A DNA stretch of 50,078 nucleotides from assembly GCA_964600615.1 (NCBI GenBank), contig CAZRJK010000011.1, forward strand, positions 1-50,078. Direction: 5' to 3'. The stretch comes from RUG11198 sp964600615. GTDB taxonomy: Bacteria; Bacillota_I; Bacilli_A; RF39; UBA660. The number at the start of each line of letters is the position of its first letter. The first letter of the stretch is position 1. The notes beneath the pieces are model-generated. The model was not told the DNA's origin. It did not search any database and was given only the letters and a program-made list of their open reading frames with translations. Both the position numbers and the translations under genes were made by a program. Below, piece by piece: positions 36,034 through 44,024 of this stretch.

Positions 36034-36495
36034 ATGAGTGATTATTGTATTAGATTTGTTAGATTTTTTTTAAAATTATTTCATATTAGAGTTAATAAAG
36101 AGAAAGAACATTTATTAATACAAATATTTAAATTTTTATTAGTAGGTGGTATTGCTACTATAATAGATTTTGTCTTTTTATATTTATTTAGGGATATAGT
36201 AAAACTAAATTTAATCCTTGCTAATACTTTATCTTTTATAATATCTGTTACATATAATTATATTGCAAGTATTAGTTTTGTTTTTAATGTGAATAATGGT
36301 AAAAGTAAAAAAAAGAATTTTATTTTATTTATTACTTTTAGTATTATTGGATTAATTATAAATAATATTATTTTATATATTGTTACTAATATGTTTAAAT
36401 TATATTATATGTTATCTAAAGTAATTGCTACTATTTTTGTTATGATATTTAATTTTATTACGAGAAAAAGATTTTTAGAAAATAAAAGTAATTGA
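36034..36495 (+). CDS. GtrA-family membrane protein
   Basis: This 153-residue protein has four helices and the GtrA hallmark QIFKFLLVGGIATIIDFVFLY, then NTLSFIISVTYNYIASISFVF and a late NFITRKRFLF-like tail (FNFITRKRFLE). GtrA proteins are proposed to flip GtrB-made polyprenyl-phosphate sugars for outer-face glycosylation. It starts 2 nt after the phosphoglycerol transferase stop. The GtrB-like gene lies at 4265, far upstream, so the usual GtrA-GtrB gene pair is split here. Its stop is inside a terminator. Confidence 0.88.
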   Translation: MSDYCIRFVRFFLKLFHIRVNKEKEHLLIQIFKFLLVGGIATIIDFVFLYLFRDIVKLNLILANTLSFIISVTYNYIASISFVFNVNNGKSKKKNFILFITFSIIGLIINNIILYIVTNMFKLYYMLSKVIATIFVMIFNFITRKRFLENKSN

Positions 36496-36512
36496 ATATA
36501 ATTACTTTTTTT
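36484..36512 (+). terminator. Terminator after gtrA, overlapping the next promoter
   Basis: A 10-bp stem (36484-36493 with 36500-36509) closes a 6-nt loop and is followed by a T run to 36512. It contains the gtrA stop and, in the loop region, the -35 of the next promoter. Confidence 0.8.
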
Positions 36513-36520
36513 ATTATAAT
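36492..36520 (+). promoter_or_regulatory. Promoter of the polytopic protein gene at 36541
   Basis: TTGAAT (36492-36497), a 17-bp spacer and a perfect TATAAT (36515-36520). The -35 is part of the upstream terminator hairpin. Confidence 0.6.
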
Positions 36521-36540
36521 AATTTATGGGAGTAGATAAT

Positions 36541-38283
36541 ATGAATTTTATTTATATTTTGTCATTAATATTGTTAATTATATCTTTTTTGTTATTGAAA
36601 AAGAGTAATAATAAGTTAAGTATTATTTGTAGTATTATATATTCTATTTGTTTATTATTTTTTTATCAGGTTGTTATTTTTTACTTTTTGGGATTTTTTA
36701 ATAGTTTAATTTATTATAGTATTATTAATTTAATAATTAGTATTATTGTTTTATTTATTATTTTTAAAAAGAAAAAAATACAAAAGTATTATTTTAATAA
36801 AAAGGAATTAGTTTTATTTTTGGTAGTTATATTATCTTCTTTTTTAGTTACTTGGATTAGATTTAGGGGATTTAGTGTTATTATTTATACGTCTGATGAT
36901 AGTTCTATTCATTATAGGTCTTCGTTAATTTTTAGTAAGTATTTAACTTTATTTTCTAGAAATGATTATAAAGATTTAATATATAATTTTAGTAATATAA
37001 TGCCTGCTAATTATATTAATGGGGGATTATTTTTGAAATTAGTTAATAATATTCCTTCTTATAAGGCTTATATGATATATGATTCTATTTGTTATATATT
37101 GTATTCTTTATTGTTTTTAGTAATAGTTTTAAAGTTATTTAATAAGAAGGAGTATTTATATTATTATGTTATTACTATGTTATATATGTTGTCATTTCCT
37201 TTAAATTGTTTGGTGTTTGGGTTTGGTTATTTAGGATTGGGAGTAATGTGTATACAGTTATTATGTTATACTATTATTAGTATGAATAATAATTATGATA
37301 ATGGTATTATTTTGAAAATAATTTTATTGTTTATGTTGTCATTTTCGTTGTTTTTTTCTTATTATTTATTTGTTCCACCAATTTATTTGTCTTTGTTTAT
37401 TTATTATATTTGGCTATATAAAAATAAAAAGTTGGATTATAAGAATATGTTATTATATATTTTTATAACTTTAATTATTCCTTTTATTATTGGTTTTATG
37501 TATTTTGTTTTTCCTACATTGTTTAAATCTGATAGTGTATTAAAAGCGATAGGTAATTGGGGAGTAATATATGATAATTTAACACCTATTTTTTTATTTA
37601 ACTTTTTATGTTTTTATCTTGCTTTGAAGGGAAGTAAGTATAAGAAAAGGATTAATTATTTTTTAATATGTTTTTATTTTTTTACTGTGTATATTATAAT
37701 ATTCTTGTTTTTATATATATTTAAGATATCAGAATTATATTATTTTTATAAATTATTTTATATATATTGTTTTTTTGTTGTTATTTATTTATTTTATTAT
37801 GTTGTAAAGAAGAAGGGATTTGTTTATTTTATTTTTTCTGGTGTTGTTTTTAGTATGATTTTTGTTTATTTATTTCCTGATAATGGTGTTTCTGTATTGC
37901 TTGGAAGAATTTCTATTTTTCCTTTTAATTCCATTGAGAGTACTTCTGGTTGGATTAGATATGATACTTACGAGTTAGAGATTGTTGATAAGGCATTAGA
38001 GTATAAAAATATTTGTCAATATAATAATAGTATTTTTGTTATTGGTGAGAATGGTAAGAAAGCTTGGTTTTACTCTATAGTTGGTAGTGTTCCAAATATT
38101 AATTATAAGAAAAATGATCATAAACAGATATATGATAGTAGTGCTTCTTTTTATAATTGGTTATTGTTGGATGATAATAGATGTGTTGTTTATTTTTATA
38201 AAAATGGTGTTTTAGTTTATGATAATGATAAATATAATACTTTATTTCTAAATGATAAAGGGGTTATTTTGATGAAAAAATAA
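36541..38283 (+). CDS. Large polytopic membrane protein, putative GT-C enzyme or polymerase
   Basis: This 580-residue protein has about 12-13 helices and is very rich in Ile, Leu, Phe and Tyr. After the third or fourth helix comes an outer loop with IYTSDDSSIHYRSSL, an Asp pair and His like the catalytic loop of GT-C glycosyltransferases. Another large outer part lies at the C-terminus (about residues 455-580). It could be a GT-C transferase or the Wzy-type polymerase missing elsewhere in the locus; sequence alone does not decide. GGGAG at 36528-36532 supports ATG 36541; an ATG at 36526 lies before that site. Confidence 0.6.
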   Translation: MNFIYILSLILLIISFLLLKKSNNKLSIICSIIYSICLLFFYQVVIFYFLGFFNSLIYYSIINLIISIIVLFIIFKKKKIQKYYFNKKELVLFLVVILSSFLVTWIRFRGFSVIIYTSDDSSIHYRSSLIFSKYLTLFSRNDYKDLIYNFSNIMPANYINGGLFLKLVNNIPSYKAYMIYDSICYILYSLLFLVIVLKLFNKKEYLYYYVITMLYMLSFPLNCLVFGFGYLGLGVMCIQLLCYTIISMNNNYDNGIILKIILLFMLSFSLFFSYYLFVPPIYLSLFIYYIWLYKNKKLDYKNMLLYIFITLIIPFIIGFMYFVFPTLFKSDSVLKAIGNWGVIYDNLTPIFLFNFLCFYLALKGSKYKKRINYFLICFYFFTVYIIIFLFLYIFKISELYYFYKLFYIYCFFVVIYLFYYVVKKKGFVYFIFSGVVFSMIFVYLFPDNGVSVLLGRISIFPFNSIESTSGWIRYDTYELEIVDKALEYKNICQYNNSIFVIGENGKKAWFYSIVGSVPNINYKKNDHKQIYDSSASFYNWLLLDDNRCVVYFYKNGVLVYDNDKYNTLFLNDKGVILMKK

Positions 38284-38291
38284 TATGATTA

Positions 38292-38300
38292 TGATATAAT
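38292..38300 (+). promoter_or_regulatory. Extended -10 before the GT4/DUF1972 gene
   Basis: TGATATAAT (38292-38300) lies 8 nt after the stop of the polytopic protein gene. The -35 is not convincing, so activity would rest on the extended -10. Confidence 0.35.
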
Positions 38301-38328
38301 TATATTAATTGAGAAAGATGTGATAATT

Positions 38329-39471
38329 TTGAAAAATGTTTTTATAATTGGTTCTAGGGGTTATAAGGCTAAGTATGGTGGATGGGAAACTTTTGTTACT
38401 AGTTTAGTTGATAATTATGATGATAAGGATACTAATTTTTATATTAGTGAGTATACTAGTGATAAGAACAAGAAAGAGTATAAAATTAATAATAATATTA
38501 CTGTCTTTCCTGTGTATGTAGGTAATTATAAGAGTGCTACTATGTTTATTTATACTATTAAATCATTTAAATATTGTATTAATTATGTAAAGAATAATAA
38601 TTTGAATAAGAGTTATTTATATATTTTGGGGTTAAAGTTGTTTAATTATTTGAAACTATATAAGAGTAGGTTAAAGAAATTAAATATATTTACGATTGTT
38701 AATCCTGATGGATTGGAGCATAAGAGAAGTAAGTGGAGTTATCCAGTTAAAAAGTTCTTTTTATTAAGTGAAAGAATAATGCTAAATAATTGTGATATGA
38801 TTGTTTGTGATGCTAAGGGAATAGAAAAGTATGTGGTAAATAAATATCCTAAATTAAGGAAGAAGACTACTTATATTGCTTATGGGGCAGATAAAGTTAA
38901 TTTGTCTAAGGTTAATGAGAAAAAGATCTTAGAGGAATATTCTTTAGAAAAAAATAAATATGTACTTATTGTTGGTAGATGTGTTCCTGAAAATAATTAC
39001 GAAATGATAATTAATGGTTATATGAGAAGTAATATAGGTAAAGATTTGATAATTGTTACTAATTTGTCTGGTAGTAAATATTATAATGAACTTGTTGAGA
39101 GAACTGATTGTCTTAGTGATTCTAGAATTCATTTTATTGATGGTATTTATGATAGGGATAAGTTATCTGTTATTAGGAAAAATGCTTTTATATATGTTCA
39201 TGGGCATTCTGTAGGAGGGACTAATCCTAGTTTGTTGGAGGCTCTTAGTTTAACAGATATTAATTTATTATATGATGTATGTTTTAATAAAGATGTTGGT
39301 ATGGATTCTTGTATATATTTTAGTAGTGTTGAAGATTTGATTAGGATATTTAATGATTATAAAGAATTAGAAAAGAAAAAGGATAAGATGGGGAAGATGG
39401 CTAAGGATATAATAGAAAATAATTTTACTTGGGATATTATTGTTGATAAATATAAGAAAATATTTAAGTAG
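38329..39471 (+). CDS. Family 4 glycosyltransferase with DUF1972 N-terminus
   Basis: This 380-residue GT-B enzyme begins with FIIGSRGYKAKYGGWETFVTSLV, the DUF1972 signature of a rhamnosyltransferase-rich clade, followed by TIVNPDGLEHKRSKWS, CDMIVCDAKGIEKYV, the second half from KYVLIVGRCVPENN, and HGHSVGGTNPSLLEALSL for donor binding. Cytoplasmic transfer of rhamnose or a similar sugar is the likely job. I favour TTG 38329, which sits after AGATGTGAT as other genes here sit after AGGTGAT; GTG 38320 is inside that site. Confidence 0.83.
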   Translation: MKNVFIIGSRGYKAKYGGWETFVTSLVDNYDDKDTNFYISEYTSDKNKKEYKINNNITVFPVYVGNYKSATMFIYTIKSFKYCINYVKNNNLNKSYLYILGLKLFNYLKLYKSRLKKLNIFTIVNPDGLEHKRSKWSYPVKKFFLLSERIMLNNCDMIVCDAKGIEKYVVNKYPKLRKKTTYIAYGADKVNLSKVNEKKILEEYSLEKNKYVLIVGRCVPENNYEMIINGYMRSNIGKDLIIVTNLSGSKYYNELVERTDCLSDSRIHFIDGIYDRDKLSVIRKNAFIYVHGHSVGGTNPSLLEALSLTDINLLYDVCFNKDVGMDSCIYFSSVEDLIRIFNDYKELEKKKDKMGKMAKDIIENNFTWDIIVDKYKKIFK

Positions 39472-39478
39472 GTGAATT

Positions 39479-41311
39479 ATGAAAGAAAAGAAACAGAGTT
39501 TTTTATATAGACATTTTTTTTCAAAGATAGAAAAATTTATATATTTATCTCGTAAGGCTATATATTTTGCTTGGTATAGACATCACTTTTTGATTCCTCC
39601 TAGAGTAATGATTAAGTATATAAGATCTTTCTTTGTAGCTTTAAAAAGGGGGAATACTACTTCTAATTTATTTACTAATCAATCTTCTTATTTGAAATGG
39701 TTAGATAGTAATAATGAGAAAAAAGTACTTGTTAAAGATTTTAAGTATAAGCCTATGTATAGTTTTATTATTCCTACTTATAATGTATCTAGAAAACTAC
39801 TTAGTGAATGTTTGGATAGTATATTAATTCAAGGATATGATAATTTTGAGATATGTATTTGTGATGATTGTAGTACTTTAGATGAAACTAAGGATACTTT
39901 GGAAGAATATAAAAAGAGAGATAAGAGAATTAAAGTAAAGTATAGAAAAGAAAATGGGATGATAAGTAAGGCTAGTAATGATGCTGTAGCTATGGCTAAA
40001 GGGGAATTTCTTGTACTTGTTGATAATGATGATGTTATTGATAAGAATAGTTTATATTATTTTACAGAAGTATTAAATAAAAATAAAAATATTGATTTTA
40101 TTTATAGTGATGAAGATAAGATTGATTTTAATGGTAAATATATGGAGCCGCATTTTAAACCTGATTATTCTCCTGATACTTTGATGGGTGTTAATTATAT
40201 TTGTCATTTATCTTGTATTAGAAGGAGTCTTGTTGATAAAGTTGGTGGTTTTAGAAGTGCTTATGATGGAGCTCAGGATTATGATTTGTTTTTAAGAATA
40301 GTGGAATTAACTGATAAAATATATCATATAGAGAAAATTTTATATCATTGGAGACAAACTAGAACTAGTACTGCTGGGTATTTGGGTAATAAGAGTTATG
40401 CTTATGTTGCTGGTAAAAAGGCTATAGAGGATGCATTGGTTAGAAGGGGATTAAAGGGAAGTGTTATAGATAATCCTAGGGTTAGTACTTATTTAGTTAA
40501 ATATGAAAATGAAAATGAACTTGTTAGTATAGTTATACCTATTAAGGATAAAGCTAGTATTACTAGAAGATGTATTGATAGTATATATGAAAAAAGTAGT
40601 TATAAAAACTTTGAAATTATTCTTGTTGATAATAATAGTGTTGAAGAAAAGACTTTTGATATGATAAAGGAATACGGGGATAAATATGATAATTTTAGGA
40701 GTATAAGGTTAGAGTGTGAATTTAATTATTCTTATATTAATAATGAAGCTGTTAAGGTTTGTAAGGGTGATTATATATTATTTTTGAATAATGATACAGA
40801 AGTTATAGATAGTGATTTTATAGAATATATGTTAGGTTATGCTAGGTTATCACATGTTGGTTGTGTAGGTATTAAGTTATTGTTTCCTGATAAATTAGTA
40901 CAACATGCTGGTGTAGTACTTGGTTTTGGAGGAGTAGCAGGGCACATATATGTTGCTAATAATTATTATGATAATGGTTTGTTTGGTAGATTAGTTATGC
41001 CTTATAATTATACTGCTGTTACAGCAGCCTGTCTTATGATTAGTAAGAAGAAATTTTCTTCTGTTGGTGGATTTGATGAGAAATTAACTGTAGCTTTAAA
41101 TGATGTAGATTTGAATTTGAAATTATTGGATAGTGGCTATTATAATGTTTGTCTATCTAATGTGTCTATGTATCATTATGAGAGTAAGAGTAGGGGTTAT
41201 GAGGCTTCTAGTGATAAGCATAAGAGATTTCTTAGTGAACAAGAATATATGAAGAAAAAGTGGGGTAAGTTATTAGACAGAGATAAGTATTTTAGTAAAA
41301 ATAATTTTTAG
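39479..41311 (+). CDS. Tandem GT2-GT2 glycosyltransferase
   Basis: This 610-residue protein has a basic N-terminal region (about 1-90) and two GT2 domains. Domain 1 (about 93-330) has YSFIIPTYNVSRKLLSECLD, CDDCSTLDET, VDNDDVID and RSAYDGAQDYDLFLR followed by HWRQTRTST. Domain 2 (about 345-605) has VSIVIPIKDKASITRRCIDS, VDNNSVEE, FLNNDTEVID, AACLMISKKKF and GGFDEKLTVALNDVDLNLKL. The layout is that of rhamnan and O-antigen GT2-GT2 proteins that add two sugars in turn. AGGTGAATT precedes the ATG. Both metal motifs are intact. Confidence 0.88.
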   Translation: MKEKKQSFLYRHFFSKIEKFIYLSRKAIYFAWYRHHFLIPPRVMIKYIRSFFVALKRGNTTSNLFTNQSSYLKWLDSNNEKKVLVKDFKYKPMYSFIIPTYNVSRKLLSECLDSILIQGYDNFEICICDDCSTLDETKDTLEEYKKRDKRIKVKYRKENGMISKASNDAVAMAKGEFLVLVDNDDVIDKNSLYYFTEVLNKNKNIDFIYSDEDKIDFNGKYMEPHFKPDYSPDTLMGVNYICHLSCIRRSLVDKVGGFRSAYDGAQDYDLFLRIVELTDKIYHIEKILYHWRQTRTSTAGYLGNKSYAYVAGKKAIEDALVRRGLKGSVIDNPRVSTYLVKYENENELVSIVIPIKDKASITRRCIDSIYEKSSYKNFEIILVDNNSVEEKTFDMIKEYGDKYDNFRSIRLECEFNYSYINNEAVKVCKGDYILFLNNDTEVIDSDFIEYMLGYARLSHVGCVGIKLLFPDKLVQHAGVVLGFGGVAGHIYVANNYYDNGLFGRLVMPYNYTAVTAACLMISKKKFSSVGGFDEKLTVALNDVDLNLKLLDSGYYNVCLSNVSMYHYESKSRGYEASSDKHKRFLSEQEYMKKKWGKLLDRDKYFSKNNF

Positions 41312-41320
41312 GAGTGAATT

Positions 41321-42580
41321 ATGGCTAAAAGAAGAAGAAAAATAAAAAAGAAGAGAGTATTTTTATTGGTTATATTCTTATTTGCTTGTGCTTTTTTAAT
41401 ATTTTTATTTTTGAATAAGAAAGAAGATTTGTTGGAAGACGTTAATAATATTAAAAAGGTTGATATAGAGAAGGTTAAGGGAAATTATGGGCATTATGTT
41501 AAGATTAATAAAGATATAAATTTAGTTGATGCTAAGAGAAAGAAGATTGGTTCCTTAAATAAGGATATAGAAGTTATATTAGATGATGATTATGAAATAG
41601 TTGATGAATATTATAAGTTGGATGGAGAAGATATTTATATTAAGTATAATGATGTTAGTAAGATAGATAAGTTAGTTGAGATTAATAATAATGAATATGC
41701 AACTTATAATAATTATATTCCTTATGATTCTCTTATTACTAATGATGAATATAAGTTATACATTTTGGATAAGGAATATTATTCTTTATCTGGTAGTAAT
41801 AAATATGATATTCTAGTTAATGATGATGATAAATATGGTGTGGTGTTTAATAATAGATTGGTTTATATAAATAAAGAAGATGTTAAAGATGTTATTGATT
41901 CTAATCATGATAAAGAAGTTTTAAATGGGTTACCTGTTTTAAATTATCATTATACTGTAAATAAGGATGAGTTAAAAGAATGTCGTCAGTCTATTTGTAT
42001 GGAGGATATACAAGTTGAGGAAGAGATTAAGTATCTATCTGATAATGAGTATTATTCTTTAACAATGAGAGATGTTTATTTGTTTTTAACTGGTAAGATA
42101 AAATTACCTAAAAAGAGTGTAGTTATTACTATTGATGATGGTTGGTATGTATCAAGGATGATTAATATATTAGAAAAATATAAAATGATTGGTACTTTAT
42201 TTTTAATAGGAAGTTTAGAGAGTCCCGATGCATATCGTTCAGATTATTTAGAGATTCATTCTCATTCATGGAATATGCATACTCCTGGTGTTTGTAGTGG
42301 TAGACATGGGGGAGCAATATTATGTTGGGATAAAGATAAAATATTAGAGGATTTAAAGAAGAGTAGAGAGTCTTTAAACAATACTACTGTATATTGTTTT
42401 CCTTTTTATGAATATAATGATAAGGTTATTGGATATTTAAAGGAAGCAGGATTTAATATGGCTTTTATTGGTGGCGATAAAAAGGCTTATGTGGGTGATA
42501 ATTTATTTAAGATTCATCGCTACGAATTAGTTAATTATACTGATATGGAAACATTTATTAAATATGTATCTAATACCTAA
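41321..42580 (+). CDS. Membrane-anchored polysaccharide deacetylase (NodB/CE4 domain)
   Basis: This 419-residue protein has a very basic N-terminus, one membrane segment (about residues 12-30), a beta-rich stretch resembling SH3-like wall-binding modules (about 45-200) and a C-terminal CE4 domain. Catalytic parts are ITIDDGW (Asp272, Asp273) and the metal-site His residues in HSHSWNMH (His313, 315, 320), then CFPFYEYND and FIGGDKKAYVGDN. CE4 enzymes remove N-acetyl groups from GlcNAc-containing glycans or peptidoglycan on the cell surface. It closes the second glycan half; AGGAGTGAATT precedes the ATG. Confidence 0.87.
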   Translation: MAKRRRKIKKKRVFLLVIFLFACAFLIFLFLNKKEDLLEDVNNIKKVDIEKVKGNYGHYVKINKDINLVDAKRKKIGSLNKDIEVILDDDYEIVDEYYKLDGEDIYIKYNDVSKIDKLVEINNNEYATYNNYIPYDSLITNDEYKLYILDKEYYSLSGSNKYDILVNDDDKYGVVFNNRLVYINKEDVKDVIDSNHDKEVLNGLPVLNYHYTVNKDELKECRQSICMEDIQVEEEIKYLSDNEYYSLTMRDVYLFLTGKIKLPKKSVVITIDDGWYVSRMINILEKYKMIGTLFLIGSLESPDAYRSDYLEIHSHSWNMHTPGVCSGRHGGAILCWDKDKILEDLKKSRESLNNTTVYCFPFYEYNDKVIGYLKEAGFNMAFIGGDKKAYVGDNLFKIHRYELVNYTDMETFIKYVSNT

Positions 42581-42627
42581 AATTTTGTTGTAATTTAATT
42601 TTTTTTGAATATTTTTTTAGAATTTTG

Positions 42628-42656
42628 TTGAAAAAAGACATGTTAATTGCTATAAT
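42628..42656 (+). promoter_or_regulatory. Strong promoter of the surface-protein locus
   Basis: TTGAAA (42628-42633), a 17-bp spacer ending in TGC, and a perfect TATAAT (42651-42656). This combines a good -35 with an extended -10 and is the best-scoring promoter by eye in the window. AGGAGGAAG follows at 42670-42678, suggesting high expression. Confidence 0.8.
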
Positions 42657-42681
42657 ATATTTGATGATAGGAGGAAGTTAA

Positions 42682-43332
42682 ATGGATAATAATATTAAAA
42701 AGGATAATGATGGAAGAAAGATTACATTTTTAGTTGTTGCTATATTAGTATTAATGATAACAGTATCTGGTGGAACATATGCTTATTTTGCTTTGTCTAC
42801 TCCTGCTAATAATGCTATTAATGGTACTGCTGCTTCTGCTAGTTTAACTTTAGCTGTTACTGAACAACAACAGGGTGGTACTAGTAGTTATAATACTAAA
42901 TCTGGTGTTATGGTACCTCAATTAGAGTCTGCTTTAGGTACTGCTATGGGTAATAATTATAAATGTGTTGATGGTAATGGTAATACGGTTTGTAAAGTAT
43001 ATTCTATTACTGTTACAAATACGTCAAGTGCTGCTGTTAAAGTAGATGGTTCTATAACATTTACTAATTCTAGTATGCCTAATTTGAAATGGAGAAAAGT
43101 AACTAATGCTACTACTTTGGGTAGTGATACAGCTAAGGCTGCTACAAATAATACTGCACAAGATTTGGCTACTAATGTTAGTCTTGCAAAAACTAATGGA
43201 GCTCAAACCTATTATATAGTTGTATGGATCGATGAAATAAACAGTGCTCAAACTGATACAGGCACTTTTAGAGCGACTGTAAGTTTTGTTGGTGATGATG
43301 GTAAAGGTATAACTTCTACTGTAGTTAGTTAA
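42682..43332 (+). CDS. SipW-dependent (CalY/TasA-like) secreted surface protein
   Basis: This 216-residue protein has a charged N-terminus, one hydrophobic segment (about residues 13-34) and the SipW-type signal region SGGTYAYFALSTPANNAINGTAA. The mature part is Thr-, Ser-, Ala- and Asn-rich and beta-stranded (YSITVTNTSSAAVKVDGSITF, TGTFRATVSFVG), with two Cys about 10 residues apart. TasA and CalY, whose signals are cut by SipW, form biofilm fibres. No LPXTG sorting signal is present. It has the strongest promoter in the window and its own terminator. A SipW-type peptidase lies 3 kb downstream. Fibre formation is inferred. Confidence 0.78.
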   Translation: MDNNIKKDNDGRKITFLVVAILVLMITVSGGTYAYFALSTPANNAINGTAASASLTLAVTEQQQGGTSSYNTKSGVMVPQLESALGTAMGNNYKCVDGNGNTVCKVYSITVTNTSSAAVKVDGSITFTNSSMPNLKWRKVTNATTLGSDTAKAATNNTAQDLATNVSLAKTNGAQTYYIVVWIDEINSAQTDTGTFRATVSFVGDDGKGITSTVVS

Positions 43333-43336
43333 TATT

Positions 43337-43365
43337 AAAAACATATCTTTGATATGTTTTTTTTT
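43337..43365 (+). terminator. Strong terminator after the first SipW-type protein
   Basis: An 11-bp perfect stem (43337-43347 with 43351-43361) closes a 3-nt loop and runs into a T stretch of about nine bases. Confidence 0.88.
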
Positions 43366-43373
43366 AATATTTA

Positions 43374-43382
43374 TGTTATAAT
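43374..43382 (+). promoter_or_regulatory. Extended -10 of the pseudopilin gene
   Basis: TGTTATAAT (43374-43382) follows the terminator closely. No clear -35 is present; the matching position falls in the terminator arm. Confidence 0.42.
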
Positions 43383-43402
43383 TGTGTTGGGATAGTGATA
43401 AG

Positions 43403-43879
43403 ATGAAATTAAATAATAAGGGTTTTTCTTTGGTTGAGGTTTTGGCTGTAGTAGTTATTTTGGGAGTAATTGCTACAATTATGATTCCTACTATTGGTAG
43501 TGTTATTAACCAAAATAAAGAAGATAATTATAAGAATTTAGAAAAAACTATTTTTAATGCTGCTAAGTTATATATTTCTGATAATAGGTATGATATTGTT
43601 TTGGGTGGTAGTTGTAGTGAGAATGATGGTATTAGGGAAATTACTAAAATAGGTGATAAAAATTTAGAAAATGGACAAATAAATATAAAAATTTTGTTGG
43701 AAGAAAAGTATTTATCTAGTAATAAAATAATAAATCCTAAAAATAGTGATGAGGAATTGAATCTTGATAATAGTTATGTTGTTGTAAAGTATAATTGTAA
43801 TAAAAGGCAATATGATTATGCTTCTTTTTCAGAAGTAATAGATACTGATAAAAGTTGGTTAGAATGGGAGACAAAATAG
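43403..43879 (+). CDS. Type IV pilin-like (pseudopilin) protein
   Basis: This 158-residue protein starts with NNKGFSLVEVLAVVVILGVIATIMIPTIG, a class III signal in which prepilin peptidase cuts after Gly and methylates Phe; Glu at mature position 5 is present. The following part is alpha then beta, with two Cys (GGSCSEN and KYNCNKRQ). It resembles ComGC/PulG-type minor pilins of Firmicutes. No prepilin peptidase, ATPase or other pilin gene is in the window, so it is an orphan placed between two SipW-type protein genes. The ribosome site is weak (TTGGGAT or GTGAT) and the start is ATG 43403, not a TTG at 43382. Confidence 0.8.
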   Translation: MKLNNKGFSLVEVLAVVVILGVIATIMIPTIGSVINQNKEDNYKNLEKTIFNAAKLYISDNRYDIVLGGSCSENDGIREITKIGDKNLENGQINIKILLEEKYLSSNKIINPKNSDEELNLDNSYVVVKYNCNKRQYDYASFSEVIDTDKSWLEWETK

Positions 43880-43901
43880 TTTTTTTGTTTAAATAATTTT
43901 T

Positions 43902-43938
43902 ATGTAAATCTAGTTTTAAGGGTTTACATTTTTTTTTA
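43902..43938 (+). terminator. Terminator of the pseudopilin gene, overlapping the next promoter
   Basis: A 9-bp stem with one G-T pair (43902-43910 with 43921-43929) is followed by a T run of about ten bases. Its 3' arm contains the -35 of the next promoter. Confidence 0.78.
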
Positions 43939-43951
43939 TTTATAATATAAT
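43923..43951 (+). promoter_or_regulatory. Promoter of the second SipW-type protein gene
   Basis: TTTACA (43923-43928), a 17-bp spacer and TATAAT (43946-43951). A second TATAAT at 43941-43946 shares a base. Transcription would begin near 43958, at the foot of the leader hairpin. Confidence 0.72.
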
Positions 43952-43957
43952 TAGTTT

Positions 43958-44020
43958 AGCATAGTATCTCTTCGTTAAGATGCTATGTATATAGATCTTA
44001 ATGAAGAAAATAGGAGGTGA
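43958..44020 (+). promoter_or_regulatory. Structured mRNA leader with two mutually exclusive hairpins
   Basis: Hairpin A pairs 43960-43969 with 43978-43987 (10 bp including one G-U). Hairpin B pairs 43969-43981 with 43995-44007 (13 bp including one G-U). They share bases, so only one can form. B ends 3 nt before the AGGAGGTGA site at 44012-44020. This looks like a regulatory or stabilising 5' leader of about 67 nt; no known riboswitch is recognised. Confidence 0.55.
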
Positions 44021-44024
44021 AATT

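Noticed and set aside
39510..39530. Runs of 8 T or A near gene ends or starts (also near 11346 and 14801) as phase-variation tracts
   Set aside because: Runs of this size are expected in such AT-rich DNA, and every frame is intact.
42581..42627. A terminator after the polysaccharide deacetylase gene
   Set aside because: T-rich sequence is present, but only short A-T pairings are possible, with no stable stem.
43024..43344. A 106-codon open frame on the minus strand opposite the first SipW-type protein
   Set aside because: It mirrors the codon pattern of a well-supported plus-strand gene, has no ribosome site and crosses a terminator.
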